Assembly (NCBI RefSeq): GCF_000826105.1
Contig: NZ_CCYK01000007.1
Location: forward strand, 992,001 to 1,056,000
Source: Pseudomonas massiliensis
GTDB taxonomy: Bacteria > Pseudomonadota > Gammaproteobacteria > Pseudomonadales > Pseudomonadaceae
Length of the DNA stretch: 64,000 bases
Reading direction: 5' to 3'
Shown here: positions 1 through 7,936 of the stretch, in pieces
Layout of the letters: the number at the start of each line of letters is the position of its first letter
How positions within the stretch are numbered: the first letter of the stretch is position 1
Notes under the pieces: generated by a model
The model's input: the letters and a program-made list of their open reading frames with translations, nothing else
The model's database searches: none
What the model was told of the DNA's origin: nothing
Made by a program: the position numbers and the translations under genes

Positions 1-562
1 CCTCAAGGGCTTCATGGAAGCCGCCGGGTTGAAGAATGGCCTGCTGGTCACCGCCGACCCCTATTCCAAGATCGTCGACCCGGAAGATCGCAACACCACC
101 ATGCTCTTCGGCGACGCTGCCACCGCGACCTGGATGGGCGAGGATGCGGTCTGGCAGCTGGGCAAATCCATGTTCGGTACCGACGGGGCAGGGGCCGAGC
201 ACCTTAAGGTGAACGATGGCGTGTTCTATATGAACGGCCGTCAGGTCTTCAACTTTGCCTTGCTAAAGGTGCCACAGCACCTGGCTGCCTTGCTGGAAGC
301 CTCGGGACTCAGCGCTGACGATATCGACGCCTACTGCATCCACCAGGGCAGCGCGGCCATCGTCGACGCCGTGGCGCGCCGTTTCGAGGAAGACAAGCCC
401 GAGAAATTCGTCAAGGACATGGTCGAGACCGGCAATACAGTATCGTCGAGCATTGCTCTGCTCCTGGAGAAGCACTTGATGGATTCCAGCTGGAAACGTG
501 TAGCCATCAGCGGTTTCGGTGTCGGTCTGTCGTGGGGTTCGGCTATCCTTTACCGCGAATAG
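1..562 (+). CDS. 3-oxoacyl-ACP synthase III (FabH-like), C-terminal part, cut by window edge
   Basis: This is the C-terminal ~187 residues of a thiolase-fold ketoacyl synthase of the KAS III family; the frame is open to the left edge, so the start and active-site Cys lie outside the window. The visible catalytic landmarks are CIHQGS (active-site His, equivalent to the HQAN motif of FabH) and GNTVSSSI (active-site Asn). The C-terminal GFGVGLSWGSAIL matches the glycine-rich end of the family. It sits just upstream of a Maf-type gene and fliC. FabH paralogues in this position in pseudomonads are usually linked to flagellin glycan or acyl-donor synthesis rather than housekeeping fatty acid initiation; that role is inferred from position only. 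Confidence 0.88.
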   Translation, partial: LKGFMEAAGLKNGLLVTADPYSKIVDPEDRNTTMLFGDAATATWMGEDAVWQLGKSMFGTDGAGAEHLKVNDGVFYMNGRQVFNFALLKVPQHLAALLEASGLSADDIDAYCIHQGSAAIVDAVARRFEEDKPEKFVKDMVETGNTVSSSIALLLEKHLMDSSWKRVAISGFGVGLSWGSAILYRE

Positions 563-583
563 GTTTCGCGGGCGCAACGGGTA

Positions 584-1876
584 ATGACGGACACTCTGAG
601 TGAAAACCTGGCGGTGCTCCGCCAGCGCTGGCCCGAGCTGGCGGCTCGCACCGAAGGTCAGTCCGTGGACGGCCTGGCGGTCGAACTGGTGGAGGGGAAC
701 GAGCAAACCCTGAGCATCGACGGGATTCAGCTGACCAGCCGTCATGGTCGGCTCGCCGAAGCGCAACTGCAGGCCGCCAGCTTGCCCGAAGGCGCCCCGG
801 TGGTTCATTTGTACGGCTTCGGCCTGGGTGACCTGCAGCGAGTGCTGCTGGCGAAGCCGCGGCTGGAGCGATTGCAGGTACATATCCTCAATGGCGCCCT
901 GCTTGGCCTGGTACTGCAGGTTACCGACCACACTGACTGGCTCAGTGATCCTCGGGTAAGCCTGGCCCATGCGGGCGATGCCGGGGAAATCCAGCTGCCC
1001 TTCTTTGCACTCCCTTCCGAGCTGGTATTGGCCGAGGACGCGGCTGCCAAGATCCGGGACCGCCTGGTAAGTGAAACCCATCTGGCGTTCAACAATCGCG
1101 CCTTCACTGCACAGGATCCGGAGCTGGTGGCCCGGCTGCAAGACAACGCGCCGCTGCTGTCGAGCGATGGCGACGTCGCCGAGCTGTTCGGCACCATCGA
1201 GGGCGCGGACGTCTATGTAGTAGCGACGGGGCCCAGCCTGGAACTGCACTACGAACATTTGCGCCAGGCCCGACGTCCCGGAGGGCCCCTGCTGATCTGC
1301 GTGGACACCGCCTACCGGCCTTTGCTCGAGCGGGGGGTAGTGGCGGATATCGTGGTCAGTATTGACCAGCGTATCTCGCCCCGTCACCTGCCCCCTGAAC
1401 GTTCCCACGCCAGTACACTGGTCTACATGCCCCTGCTGGCGGCGGACGTATTGAACCCGTGGCGAGGCCGTCGCCTGGCTACCTATTCGGCCAGCCCTGT
1501 CTATGCCGAGGCCCGGCGACGTTGGCCCAAGGCCCAGTTGCATGGAGGTGGCAGCGTGATCCACCCTGCGGTCGACCTGGCCGTGCGCATGGGGGCGGCG
1601 CGGGTGACGCTGTTCGGGGCGGATTTCGCCTTTCCCAATGACAAGACCCACGCGGGCTGGCAGGACGGCGATCTGGGCCCGCAGTTGACCCATGCCCGTC
1701 ACTGGGTGCTGGATGGCCACGGCGGTCGGGTACGTACCCAGCTCAATTTCCGCAGCTACCTCACCGAACTGGAGCGCTATATCGCCCAGCATCCAGAGGT
1801 CGCTTTCTTCAATACCAGCCGGGGCGGCGCGCTGATCGCGGGCACCTCGTTCGACGAGAACCTTGCGCGTGACTGA
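584..1876 (+). CDS. DUF115 / Maf-type motility accessory protein (6-hydroxymethylpterin pyrophosphokinase MptE-like)
   Basis: A 430-residue protein with a central DUF115 domain, seen in VVATGPSLELHYEHLR (GPS nucleotide-binding loop), CVDTAYRPLLERGV, DIVVSIDQR and LFGADFAFPNDKTHAGW. In flagellated bacteria these Maf-type proteins are thought to transfer nonulosonic or related sugars onto flagellin, and they commonly sit beside flagellin genes as here. It starts 21 bases after the FabH-like gene and its stop overlaps the next small gene by 8 bases, which suggests one transcript. The sugar and acceptor cannot be read from the sequence. Family call is strong; flagellin glycosylation is inferred from context. 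Confidence 0.82.
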   Translation: MTDTLSENLAVLRQRWPELAARTEGQSVDGLAVELVEGNEQTLSIDGIQLTSRHGRLAEAQLQAASLPEGAPVVHLYGFGLGDLQRVLLAKPRLERLQVHILNGALLGLVLQVTDHTDWLSDPRVSLAHAGDAGEIQLPFFALPSELVLAEDAAAKIRDRLVSETHLAFNNRAFTAQDPELVARLQDNAPLLSSDGDVAELFGTIEGADVYVVATGPSLELHYEHLRQARRPGGPLLICVDTAYRPLLERGVVADIVVSIDQRISPRHLPPERSHASTLVYMPLLAADVLNPWRGRRLATYSASPVYAEARRRWPKAQLHGGGSVIHPAVDLAVRMGAARVTLFGADFAFPNDKTHAGWQDGDLGPQLTHARHWVLDGHGGRVRTQLNFRSYLTELERYIAQHPEVAFFNTSRGGALIAGTSFDENLARD

Positions 1877-2135
1877 ACCGGATGAGTTGATCGACGCCTG
1901 CCTGGTGTGCGCTGGGCTGTTTCGCCTGGGCCGTGATGTCGAGGCGGCGTTGCGAATGGTAGACCTGTTCGACACCCTGGCGCCGCGCCTGGCCCAGGCC
2001 GGGGCAGAAGAACAGCGAGCCTGGGGTTTGCTGGTCAACGACATTTTTTCGCGTCAACAGCTTCAGGATTGGCTAGGTGTAGCCGATGCCCTGCAGTACG
2101 AGTTGGTGACGCTCATCACGGCCGGGCAGGCTTGA
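1869..2135 (+). CDS. Small conserved-looking protein of unknown function between maf-like gene and fliC
   Basis: An 88-residue acidic, helix-rich protein (VTEPDELIDACLVCAGLF...). I do not recognise the family. A GTG at 1869 is preferred; it overlaps the stop of the preceding gene by 8 bases, as expected for translational coupling, and a TTG two codons upstream is the alternative. It lies last in the glycosylation-type operon, so a role linked to flagellin modification or filament assembly is possible but not shown. No signal peptide or membrane segment is visible. Confidence 0.6.
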   Translation: MTEPDELIDACLVCAGLFRLGRDVEAALRMVDLFDTLAPRLAQAGAEEQRAWGLLVNDIFSRQQLQDWLGVADALQYELVTLITAGQA

Positions 2136-2316
2136 AACATCGCCCGGCCGCGAGCCTTTCCTGGCAAGTTCGAAACACCCGGCATGGCAAGTTACAGGTC
2201 GGGGCGATTGCCAAGAGAGTCACAGTTTTTCATCTTCGCCGGGTTGCGCTTAACGTCTTAACCTGTTGAAAGTGAAGAGAAAAATAAAGAGGTGCGAAAA
2301 AATCTGCAAATCGCCC

Positions 2317-2344
2317 CTCAAGACAGCGACCAACACGACGATAA
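2317..2344 (+). promoter_or_regulatory. Sigma-28 (FliA) promoter of fliC
   Basis: TCAAGACA (2318-2325), exactly 11 bases, then GACGATAA (2337-2344). This fits the flagellar sigma consensus TAAAGTTT-N11-GCCGATAA with the right spacing. It lies about 80 bases upstream of the flagellin start, and fliC is a classical FliA target. The rest of 2136-2426 holds no gene that I can support. Confidence 0.85.
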
Positions 2345-2426
2345 CTAGTACGTAGGTTCTCTAGGCCACTTCCGGCCAGCCAGGGCCGGTAGCCAAAAGT
2401 ACATCATTCCCGTTGAGGATTTCGTC

Positions 2427-3275
2427 ATGTCGTTGACCGTTAATACCAACATCGCTTCCCTGACCGTTCAAAACAACCTGAACAAGGCTTCGTCCGCCAC
2501 CAGCACCTCGATGACCCGTCTGTCCTCGGGCCTGAAGATCAACAGCGCCAAAGACGACGCCGCTGGCCTGCAGATCGCTACCCGTCTGACCACCCAGATC
2601 AAGGGCCTGACCGTAGCCACCAAGAACGCCAACGACGCCACCTCGATCGCCCAGACCGCTGAAGGCGCGCTGCAAGAAACCACCAGCATCCTGCAGCGTA
2701 TGCGTGAACTGGCTGTCCAGTCCCGCAACGACTCCAACAGCACCGCTGACCGTACCGCTCTGCAGTCCGAATTCAGCCAGATGAGTGAAGAACTGACCCG
2801 TATCTCCACGTCGACCACCTTCGGTACCGGCATGAAGCTTCTCGACGGTTCCGCTTCCGGCCTGCAGTTCCAGGTTGGCGCCATGACCGGTGACGACCAG
2901 CACATCGACCTGGGCATCAGCTTGAACGCTTCGGCTGCCGGTCTGGGCCTGAGTGGCTCCGTGATCACCGGTACTGATACAAGCGGTGCCCACGTCGCGA
3001 TCGACTCGGCCATCAGCGCCATCGACGCTGCACTGAACACTGTGAACACCACCCGTGCCGACCTGGGTGCCAAGCAGAACCGTCTGGAAAGCACCATCAG
3101 CAACATCAGCAACATCATCGAGAACGCTACCGCTTCTCGCTCCACCATCCAGGATGTGGACTTCGCTGCTGAAACCGCTGAGCTGACCAAGCAACAAACC
3201 CTGCAGCAGGCTTCCACCGCGATCCTGTCCCAGGCCAACCAGATCCCGTCCGCTGTTCTGAAGCTGCTTCAGTAA
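2427..3275 (+). CDS. fliC: Flagellin, short type
   Basis: Structural subunit of the filament, exported by the flagellar type III system. The 282-residue protein has the canonical N-terminal D0/D1 helices ([39 protein letters not shown]) and C-terminal D1/D0 helices ([14 protein letters not shown], ending in SAVLKLLQ). Between them lie only about 70 residues, so the variable D2/D3 domains are essentially missing; many flagellins are 400-500 residues. The start is backed by a TTGAGGAT ribosome site 5 bases upstream. It is transcribed from a sigma-28 promoter and followed by a strong terminator. Confidence 0.97.
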   Translation: MSLTVNTNIASLTVQNNLNKASSATSTSMTRLSSGLKINSAKDDAAGLQIATRLTTQIKGLTVATKNANDATSIAQTAEGALQETTSILQRMRELAVQSRNDSNSTADRTALQSEFSQMSEELTRISTSTTFGTGMKLLDGSASGLQFQVGAMTGDDQHIDLGISLNASAAGLGLSGSVITGTDTSGAHVAIDSAISAIDAALNTVNTTRADLGAKQNRLESTISNISNIIENATASRSTIQDVDFAAETAELTKQQTLQQASTAILSQANQIPSAVLKLLQ

Positions 3276-3299
3276 TATCGGTCGATGGTCAATGACGAG

Positions 3300-3330
3300 A
3301 GGGTGCGCCGAGCGCGCCCTTTTGTTGTTT
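3300..3330 (+). terminator. Rho-independent terminator after fliC
   Basis: Stem AGGGTGCGC (3300-3308), loop CGA, GCGCGCCCT (3312-3320) with one G-U pair, followed by TTTTGTTGTTTT. It separates abundant fliC mRNA from flaG. Confidence 0.82.
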
Positions 3331-3350
3331 TCACCCTGAGGTAAATGGTT

Positions 3351-3716
3351 ATGGACATGAGTGTCAATGCAGTAAAGGCGCTTGAAGTCAGCAAGCCCAT
3401 AACGCCGACCGCCGCCATCGGTGCCGCGACGCCTGCTTCGGCCAACGACCCGTCGGCTGCCAGTAACAGCGTGGCGCCCACAGGCAAGGTCGAGCGCGAT
3501 CAGGTTGAGAAGGCCGTGGAGGACATCCAGGCGTTTGTGGATGCCAACCAGCGCAATCTTAATTTTTCCATCGACGAAACCACCGGTGACGTCGTGGTGA
3601 AGATAGTCGCGACCCAAAGTGGCGAGGTGATTCGGCAGCTCCCTTCCGAGGAAGCCTTGAAGATGGCGCAGCGCCTGAAAGATCCCCACAGCCTGTTGTT
3701 CGACGAGCAGGCCTGA
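3351..3716 (+). CDS. flaG: FlaG family flagellar protein
   Basis: A 121-residue FlaG-family protein. The N-terminal half is low-complexity Ala/Thr/Ser/Pro; the conserved C-terminal half (VEDIQAFVDANQRNLNFSIDETTGDVVVKI, then IRQLPSEEALKMAQRL) is the FlaG domain. FlaG proteins influence filament length in Pseudomonas and relatives. The ATG at 3351 is chosen over one at 3345 because the TGAGGT ribosome site at 3337-3342 is 8 bases from the former but only 2 from the latter. It sits between fliC and fliD, as in other pseudomonads. Confidence 0.9.
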   Translation: MDMSVNAVKALEVSKPITPTAAIGAATPASANDPSAASNSVAPTGKVERDQVEKAVEDIQAFVDANQRNLNFSIDETTGDVVVKIVATQSGEVIRQLPSEEALKMAQRLKDPHSLLFDEQA

Positions 3717-3719
3717 GGT

Positions 3720-3734
3720 GGGCACGGAACTTGT
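3720..3734 (+). promoter_or_regulatory. Possible weak sigma-54 promoter before fliD
   Basis: GGGCACGGAACTTGT: a good -24 half (GGCACGG) and TTGT ten bases later in place of the -12 TTGC. It lies about 60 bases before fliD. The -12 mismatch makes this uncertain. Confidence 0.35.
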
Positions 3735-3796
3735 AGTGTTCCGGTGAACAAGGCAGCCCGCCGGTTTCTCGGCGGCTGACCTACAGGAGAGGATCA

Positions 3797-5233
3797 ATGG
3801 CTTCGACAACATCCACTACATCGGTCAGTACGAGCGGCGGGATCTCGGTCAGCGGCATCGGCTCCGGCATCGATACATCATCGATCGTCAGTGCCTTGGT
3901 GAACGCGTCCACCAGCCCCAAGCAGACCCAGATTACCAAGGCGGAAACCGCCACCAATACCACGCTGTCGGGCATCGGTAGCCTCAAGAGTGCGCTGGAA
4001 GCGTTCCAGACGGCCGCGGCCGCGCTGAACAATACCAACACCTTTATGGGGTTGACGGCGTCTTCGTCCTTGGAGACGGTGGTCAAGGCAACCTCGGACA
4101 ATACGGCGTCCCCGGGTAGCTATTCGGTCAACGTCACGCAGCTGGCTACCGCCTCCAAAGTGGCCAGCAAGCTGTTCACCAGCGGCTCGAGCACGGCCAT
4201 CAGTTCCGGGACCTTGTCTATCACCCAGGGCGACAAAAGCTATTCGGTTACCGTCGGTTCCGGCGCGACCCTGAGCAGTGTGCGTGACTCGATCAACTCA
4301 TCGCTATCGTCCAGTGGTATCAGCGCCAACATCGTGACGGACTCGAACGGGTCTCGCCTGGTATTGACGTCCACCACCACGGGCGCCGGGTCGGACATCT
4401 CTACCAGCGGGATCTCCGAACTGACCATCGACGGTACGACGCAACTCAATACCGGGGATAACACCAGCGCGGGCTACATCACCGCTCGGCCGGTCGATGC
4501 GGCGTATACCATCGACGGCTTGTCCATGACCAGCAGCAGCAATACTGTCGATAAGGCAGTGAGCGGTCTGAGCCTGACGCTCACGGGCACGGGTACCTCG
4601 ACGGTGACCGTAGCGTCCGACAGTGACACGCTGAAAACCTCGGTGCAGTCGTTCGTGGATGCCTACAACACCATGATGACGGTCATCAACAACCAGACCA
4701 AGGTCACCTCTACGGGCGCCACCAGCAGTACCAGCGATTCGGCTACCACCTCTGCTGGCGCGCTCACTGGCGATGCCATGGTGCGCAAGCTGGTGTCGCA
4801 GATTCGCGGCGCCCTGACTGAAGTCAGCACGACCAGCGGCTCGCTGAGCGTTCTGTCCCAGCTTGGGGTAGGCACCAACTCTTCCACCGGCCTGCTGTCC
4901 CTGGACGACACCAAGTGGAACACGGCCATGAAGACCCAGTATGGCAACGTGGCCACCCTGTTCACCGGTGAAGATGGCCTCATTACCCGGATGGACGACA
5001 TCATCGAAGGGTACACGCAAACCGGTGGCGTACTGGAAACCCGCCAGAAGTCGCTCAATGCCAAGCTGAGCGACCTGGACGAGCAGCAGGACGCGCTGGA
5101 TCGACGCACCGAGTCCTTGACCGCCATTCTGACCGCCAAGTACACGGCCATGGATACCCTGGTGGCGCAACTCAACGCGACCAGCACCAGTGTGTTGAAC
5201 ACGCTTGAAGCCATGAACAGCTCCGACGATTGA
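3797..5233 (+). CDS. fliD: Flagellar filament cap protein
   Basis: FliD (HAP2) forms the cap that folds exported flagellin at the filament tip. At 478 residues it is of usual length. Two regions are visible: the N-terminal FliD_N region (GISVSGIGSGIDTSSIVSALVNAS), with a Ser/Thr-rich middle, and a C-terminal coiled-coil region (LETRQKSLNAKLSDLDEQQDALDRR). The ATG at 3797 follows a GAGGATCA ribosome site. A strong terminator directly follows, so fliD ends its transcript and does not read freely into fliS. Confidence 0.95.
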   Translation: MASTTSTTSVSTSGGISVSGIGSGIDTSSIVSALVNASTSPKQTQITKAETATNTTLSGIGSLKSALEAFQTAAAALNNTNTFMGLTASSSLETVVKATSDNTASPGSYSVNVTQLATASKVASKLFTSGSSTAISSGTLSITQGDKSYSVTVGSGATLSSVRDSINSSLSSSGISANIVTDSNGSRLVLTSTTTGAGSDISTSGISELTIDGTTQLNTGDNTSAGYITARPVDAAYTIDGLSMTSSSNTVDKAVSGLSLTLTGTGTSTVTVASDSDTLKTSVQSFVDAYNTMMTVINNQTKVTSTGATSSTSDSATTSAGALTGDAMVRKLVSQIRGALTEVSTTSGSLSVLSQLGVGTNSSTGLLSLDDTKWNTAMKTQYGNVATLFTGEDGLITRMDDIIEGYTQTGGVLETRQKSLNAKLSDLDEQQDALDRRTESLTAILTAKYTAMDTLVAQLNATSTSVLNTLEAMNSSDD

Positions 5234-5253
5234 GCGGCTGCCTGGCTGTGTTT

Positions 5254-5287
5254 GCCCGATGAGTCCAAGTGGCTCATCGGGCTTTTT
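5254..5287 (+). terminator. Rho-independent terminator after fliD
   Basis: Perfect 10-bp stem GCCCGATGAG (5254-5263) / CTCATCGGGC (5273-5282) with a 9-base loop, followed by TTTTT. Confidence 0.9.
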
Positions 5288-5303
5288 CATTTCAGCGTCG
5301 CGT

Positions 5304-5330
5304 TAAAGTTCGCCCGTTCCACGTCGATAA
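5304..5330 (+). promoter_or_regulatory. Sigma-28 (FliA) promoter of fliS-fliT
   Basis: TAAAGTTC (5304-5311), 11 bases, GTCGATAA (5323-5330): one mismatch from consensus in each half and ideal spacing. It lies between the fliD terminator and fliS, so the chaperone genes appear to have their own late promoter. Confidence 0.88.
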
Positions 5331-5340
5331 ACTGAGCATG

Positions 5341-5356
5341 GGGACCTTCCGGTCCC
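5341..5356 (+). other. Hairpin at the 5' end of the fliS leader
   Basis: GGGACC-TTCC-GGTCCC is a perfect 6-bp stem with a tetraloop. It begins about 10 bases after the sigma-28 -10 box, so it would sit at or next to the mRNA 5' end. Function is inferred only (5' stabiliser or translational control). Confidence 0.5.
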
Positions 5357-5391
5357 GCCGATTTCGTCCTTTTTCCAAGAGGCCATTTCCG

Positions 5392-5790
5392 ATGCATCCC
5401 ATGAAGGCGCTCCGCCAATACCAGAAAGTGAATTCCCACGCCCAGGCGTCCGAGGCCAGCCCTCATCGCCTGGTGCAGATGCTGATGCAGGGCTGCCTGG
5501 ATCGCCTGGCCCAGGCCAAAGGCGCCATGGCGCGTGATCAAGTGGCGGAGAAGGGCGTGATGCTGGGCAAGGCTATCGAGATCATCGGTGGCCTGCGTGA
5601 GGGGCTGGACCCAGAGAAGACCGACGACAAGAAGGGTATCGCTAGGCTCGACCAGCTGTACGCCTACATGATGAAGCAACTGATCCAGGCGAACCGCAAG
5701 AACGACCCGAACATCGTCGACGAGGTCGCTCGCCTGATGATCACCGTCAAGGCTGGCTGGGATGCGATCGGTCATGCAGCTCAGGATTAA
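5392..5790 (+). CDS. fliS: Flagellin export chaperone FliS
   Basis: FliS is a small helical chaperone that binds the flagellin C-terminus in the cytoplasm before export. The 132-residue protein shows the family hallmarks: MKALRQYQKVNSHAQASEASPHRLVQMLM at the start (given here in part only as the YQKV/SPHRLVQML core) and a four-helix pattern ending in WDAIGHAA. ATG 5392 follows an AGAGG site at 5378-5382. Longer in-frame extensions upstream run through the sigma-28 promoter and are not used. It is followed 16 bases later by the fliT-like gene. Confidence 0.93.
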   Translation: MHPMKALRQYQKVNSHAQASEASPHRLVQMLMQGCLDRLAQAKGAMARDQVAEKGVMLGKAIEIIGGLREGLDPEKTDDKKGIARLDQLYAYMMKQLIQANRKNDPNIVDEVARLMITVKAGWDAIGHAAQD

Positions 5791-5806
5791 TCGCGAGGAC
5801 TCGACC

Positions 5807-6100
5807 ATGAGTGCCCTTGAACGTATCGAATACACCCGCGTGGCGCTCAGCGAAGCATTGGCGGTGAAAGACTGGGCGGCGATCGGCAAGCTCGATCTGC
5901 AGATCCGCGCCTGCCTCGATGGCCTGTTCGATGGCGTCTCGGTAGACCCGGCGGTGATCCGCCATAATCTGGAATCCCTGCTGCACCTGTATCGTCAGCT
6001 GGTGGACGCCAGCCGCGGCGAGCGCCAGTCGGTGGTCGAGGAGCTTCAGCAGGTCCGCCAGGGCCAGAATGCCAGCAAGGTGTACCAGCTGTTCCGGTAA
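5807..6100 (+). CDS. fliT: FliT-type flagellar chaperone (FleP/FliS' position)
   Basis: A 97-residue, all-helical, charged protein in the position of fliT in P. putida and of fliS'/fleP in P. aeruginosa. FliT-type proteins chaperone the FliD cap protein; in this group sequence conservation is low, so the call rests largely on position, size and helical character. The ATG at 5807 follows a GCGAGGACT ribosome site. An 8-bp perfect hairpin just after the stop (6101-6121) may end the transcript, though it has no T-run. Confidence 0.72.
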   Translation: MSALERIEYTRVALSEALAVKDWAAIGKLDLQIRACLDGLFDGVSVDPAVIRHNLESLLHLYRQLVDASRGERQSVVEELQQVRQGQNASKVYQLFR

Positions 6101-6121
6101 GCGAGAGCCAGGCGCTCTCGC
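6101..6121 (+). terminator. Hairpin directly after fliT-like gene
   Basis: GCGAGAGC-CAGGC-GCTCTCGC, a perfect 8-bp stem starting one base after the stop codon. There is no T-run, so it may be an mRNA 3' stabiliser or weak terminator rather than a full intrinsic terminator. Confidence 0.45.
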
Positions 6122-6288
6122 GACTCGCGCCATCAACGCGCCATAAATTTGACTGTGCCGGCTTTTTTGACTTTACTAGTGCCTGTTCAACAGGTTCCGG
6201 CGTCTCAAGGTTCAGAGCCATGAGGGTGGCACATCGCCGTAGCGGGCATCCGGCCGTAGCGGGTATTGACTAGGGAAGTTGCTATTGC

Positions 6289-7764
6289 ATGTGGCGTGAA
6301 ACGAAAATTCTGCTGATCGATGACGATAGCGTTCGCCGCCGCGACATGGCGGTGATCCTCAGTTTCCTCGGTGAAGACAACCTGCCATGCGGCAGTGGTG
6401 ACTGGGAAAGAACGGTCGAGGGCCTGCCCTCCAGTCGCGAAGTGCTTTGCGTGCTGGTCGGCACCCTGAGCGCGCCGGCGAACCTGCCGGCCCTGCTAAA
6501 GACCATCGCCGCCTGGGATGAATTCCTGCCGGTGCTGCTGCTGGGCGACAGCTCCCATGTGGAACTGGCCGAGGACCAGCGCCGGCGCGTGCTTTCCAGC
6601 CTGGAGATGCCACCCAGCTACAGCAAGCTGCTGGACTCGCTGCATCGGGCCCAGGTCTATCGCGAAATGTATGACCAGGCCCGCGAACGGGGCCGTCAGC
6701 GCGAACCCAACCTGTTCCGCAGCCTGGTCGGCACCAGCCGCGCCATCCAGCATGTGCGCCAGATGATGCAGCAGGTGGCCGATACCGACGCCAGCGTGCT
6801 GATCCTGGGCGAGTCGGGCACGGGCAAGGAAGTGGTCGCGCGCAACCTGCACTATCACTCCAAGCGACGCGACGCACCCTTCGTTCCGGTCAACTGCGGC
6901 GCCATTCCCGCCGAGTTGCTGGAAAGCGAACTCTTCGGTCACGAGAAAGGCGCCTTCACGGGTGCCATCACCAGCCGCGCAGGCCGCTTCGAGTTGGCGA
7001 ACGGCGGTACGCTGTTCCTCGACGAAATCGGTGACATGCCCCTGCCCATGCAGGTCAAGTTGCTGCGCGTGCTGCAGGAGCGCACCTTCGAGCGAGTAGG
7101 CAGCAACAAGACGCAGAGCATCGACGTACGCATCATCGCGGCCACCCACAAGAACCTCGAGAGCATGATCGAGACGGGCAGCTTCCGCGAAGACCTTTAT
7201 TACCGCCTCAATGTCTTCCCCATCGAGATGGCCCCTCTGCGCGAGCGGGTGGAGGATATTCCGCTGCTCATGAACGAGCTGATCTCGCGCATGGAGCATG
7301 AGAAGCGCGGGTCCATCCGTTTCAACTCCGCGGCCATCATGTCGTTGTGCAGGCACGCCTGGCCAGGCAACGTGCGTGAGCTGGCCAACCTGGTGGAGCG
7401 CATGGCGATCATGCATCCCTATGGGGTGATCGGGGTATCCGAGCTGCCGAAGAAATTCCGCTATGTGGATGACGAAGACGAGCAACTGGTGGACAGCCTG
7501 CGCAGCGACCTGGAAGAGCGCGTCGCCATCAACGGCCATACGCCGGACTTCAGCTCCAGTGCCTTGCTGCCACCCGAGGGACTGGACCTCAAGGATTACC
7601 TGGGCGGGCTCGAGCAGGGGCTGATCCAGCAAGCTCTGGACGACGCAAATGGCATCGTTGCTCGAGCCGCCGAACGTCTGCGCATTCGTCGTACCACGTT
7701 GGTGGAGAAGATGCGTAAATACGGCATGAGCCGACGCGACGGCGACGAAGCCGTCGACGATTGA
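6289..7764 (+). CDS. fleQ: Flagellar master regulator FleQ (sigma-54 enhancer-binding protein, c-di-GMP receptor)
   Basis: FleQ activates flagellar class II operons with sigma-54 and represses or activates exopolysaccharide genes in response to c-di-GMP. The 491-residue protein has a degenerate receiver domain (1-120), AAA+ domain with Walker A GESGTGKE (174-181), GAFTGA loop and Walker B LFLDEIGD, and a C-terminal Fis-type helix-turn-helix ([21 protein letters not shown]). The known c-di-GMP contacts are present: R144 in the LFRSL motif, and R185/N186 after Walker A. It has its own promoter region and precedes fleSR. Identification is essentially certain. Confidence 0.98.
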   Translation: MWRETKILLIDDDSVRRRDMAVILSFLGEDNLPCGSGDWERTVEGLPSSREVLCVLVGTLSAPANLPALLKTIAAWDEFLPVLLLGDSSHVELAEDQRRRVLSSLEMPPSYSKLLDSLHRAQVYREMYDQARERGRQREPNLFRSLVGTSRAIQHVRQMMQQVADTDASVLILGESGTGKEVVARNLHYHSKRRDAPFVPVNCGAIPAELLESELFGHEKGAFTGAITSRAGRFELANGGTLFLDEIGDMPLPMQVKLLRVLQERTFERVGSNKTQSIDVRIIAATHKNLESMIETGSFREDLYYRLNVFPIEMAPLRERVEDIPLLMNELISRMEHEKRGSIRFNSAAIMSLCRHAWPGNVRELANLVERMAIMHPYGVIGVSELPKKFRYVDDEDEQLVDSLRSDLEERVAINGHTPDFSSSALLPPEGLDLKDYLGGLEQGLIQQALDDANGIVARAAERLRIRRTTLVEKMRKYGMSRRDGDEAVDD

Positions 7765-7873
7765 CCACCCCCCAGCGTCCGCTACACGGCGTCCGCTTCC
7801 TACAATACCAGGCTGCGCTGATAAGGTAGGAAGCGGGCGGAGCCGCAGGCGTAGCTCGCGAACGCAGCGCAAC

Positions 7874-7889
7874 AGGCACATCAATTGCA
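7874..7889 (+). promoter_or_regulatory. Sigma-54 promoter of fleSR
   Basis: AGGCACATCAATTGCA: GG (7875-7876), ten bases, GC (7887-7888), with GGCAC and TTGCA elements. It lies ~50 bases before fleS; fleSR is a known FleQ/sigma-54 target in P. aeruginosa. Confidence 0.75.
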
Positions 7890-7936
7890 GTTCTGGCTGA
7901 TCCAGACCGTTTTCTGACGGTGAGCCACGAGAATCG

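Noticed and set aside
263..2044. Long reverse-strand open frame opposite the fabH-like and maf-like genes
   Set aside because: Low-complexity, Gln/Arg/His-rich translation with no recognisable domain; it mirrors the high third-position GC of the forward genes, which clearly match known families.
7765..7873. Possible REP element between fleQ and fleS (GAAGCGGGCGGAGCC...)
   Set aside because: GC-rich with partial symmetry, but it lacks a clean hairpin and the GTGGGAGC-type head seen in the flhB-flhA repeat.
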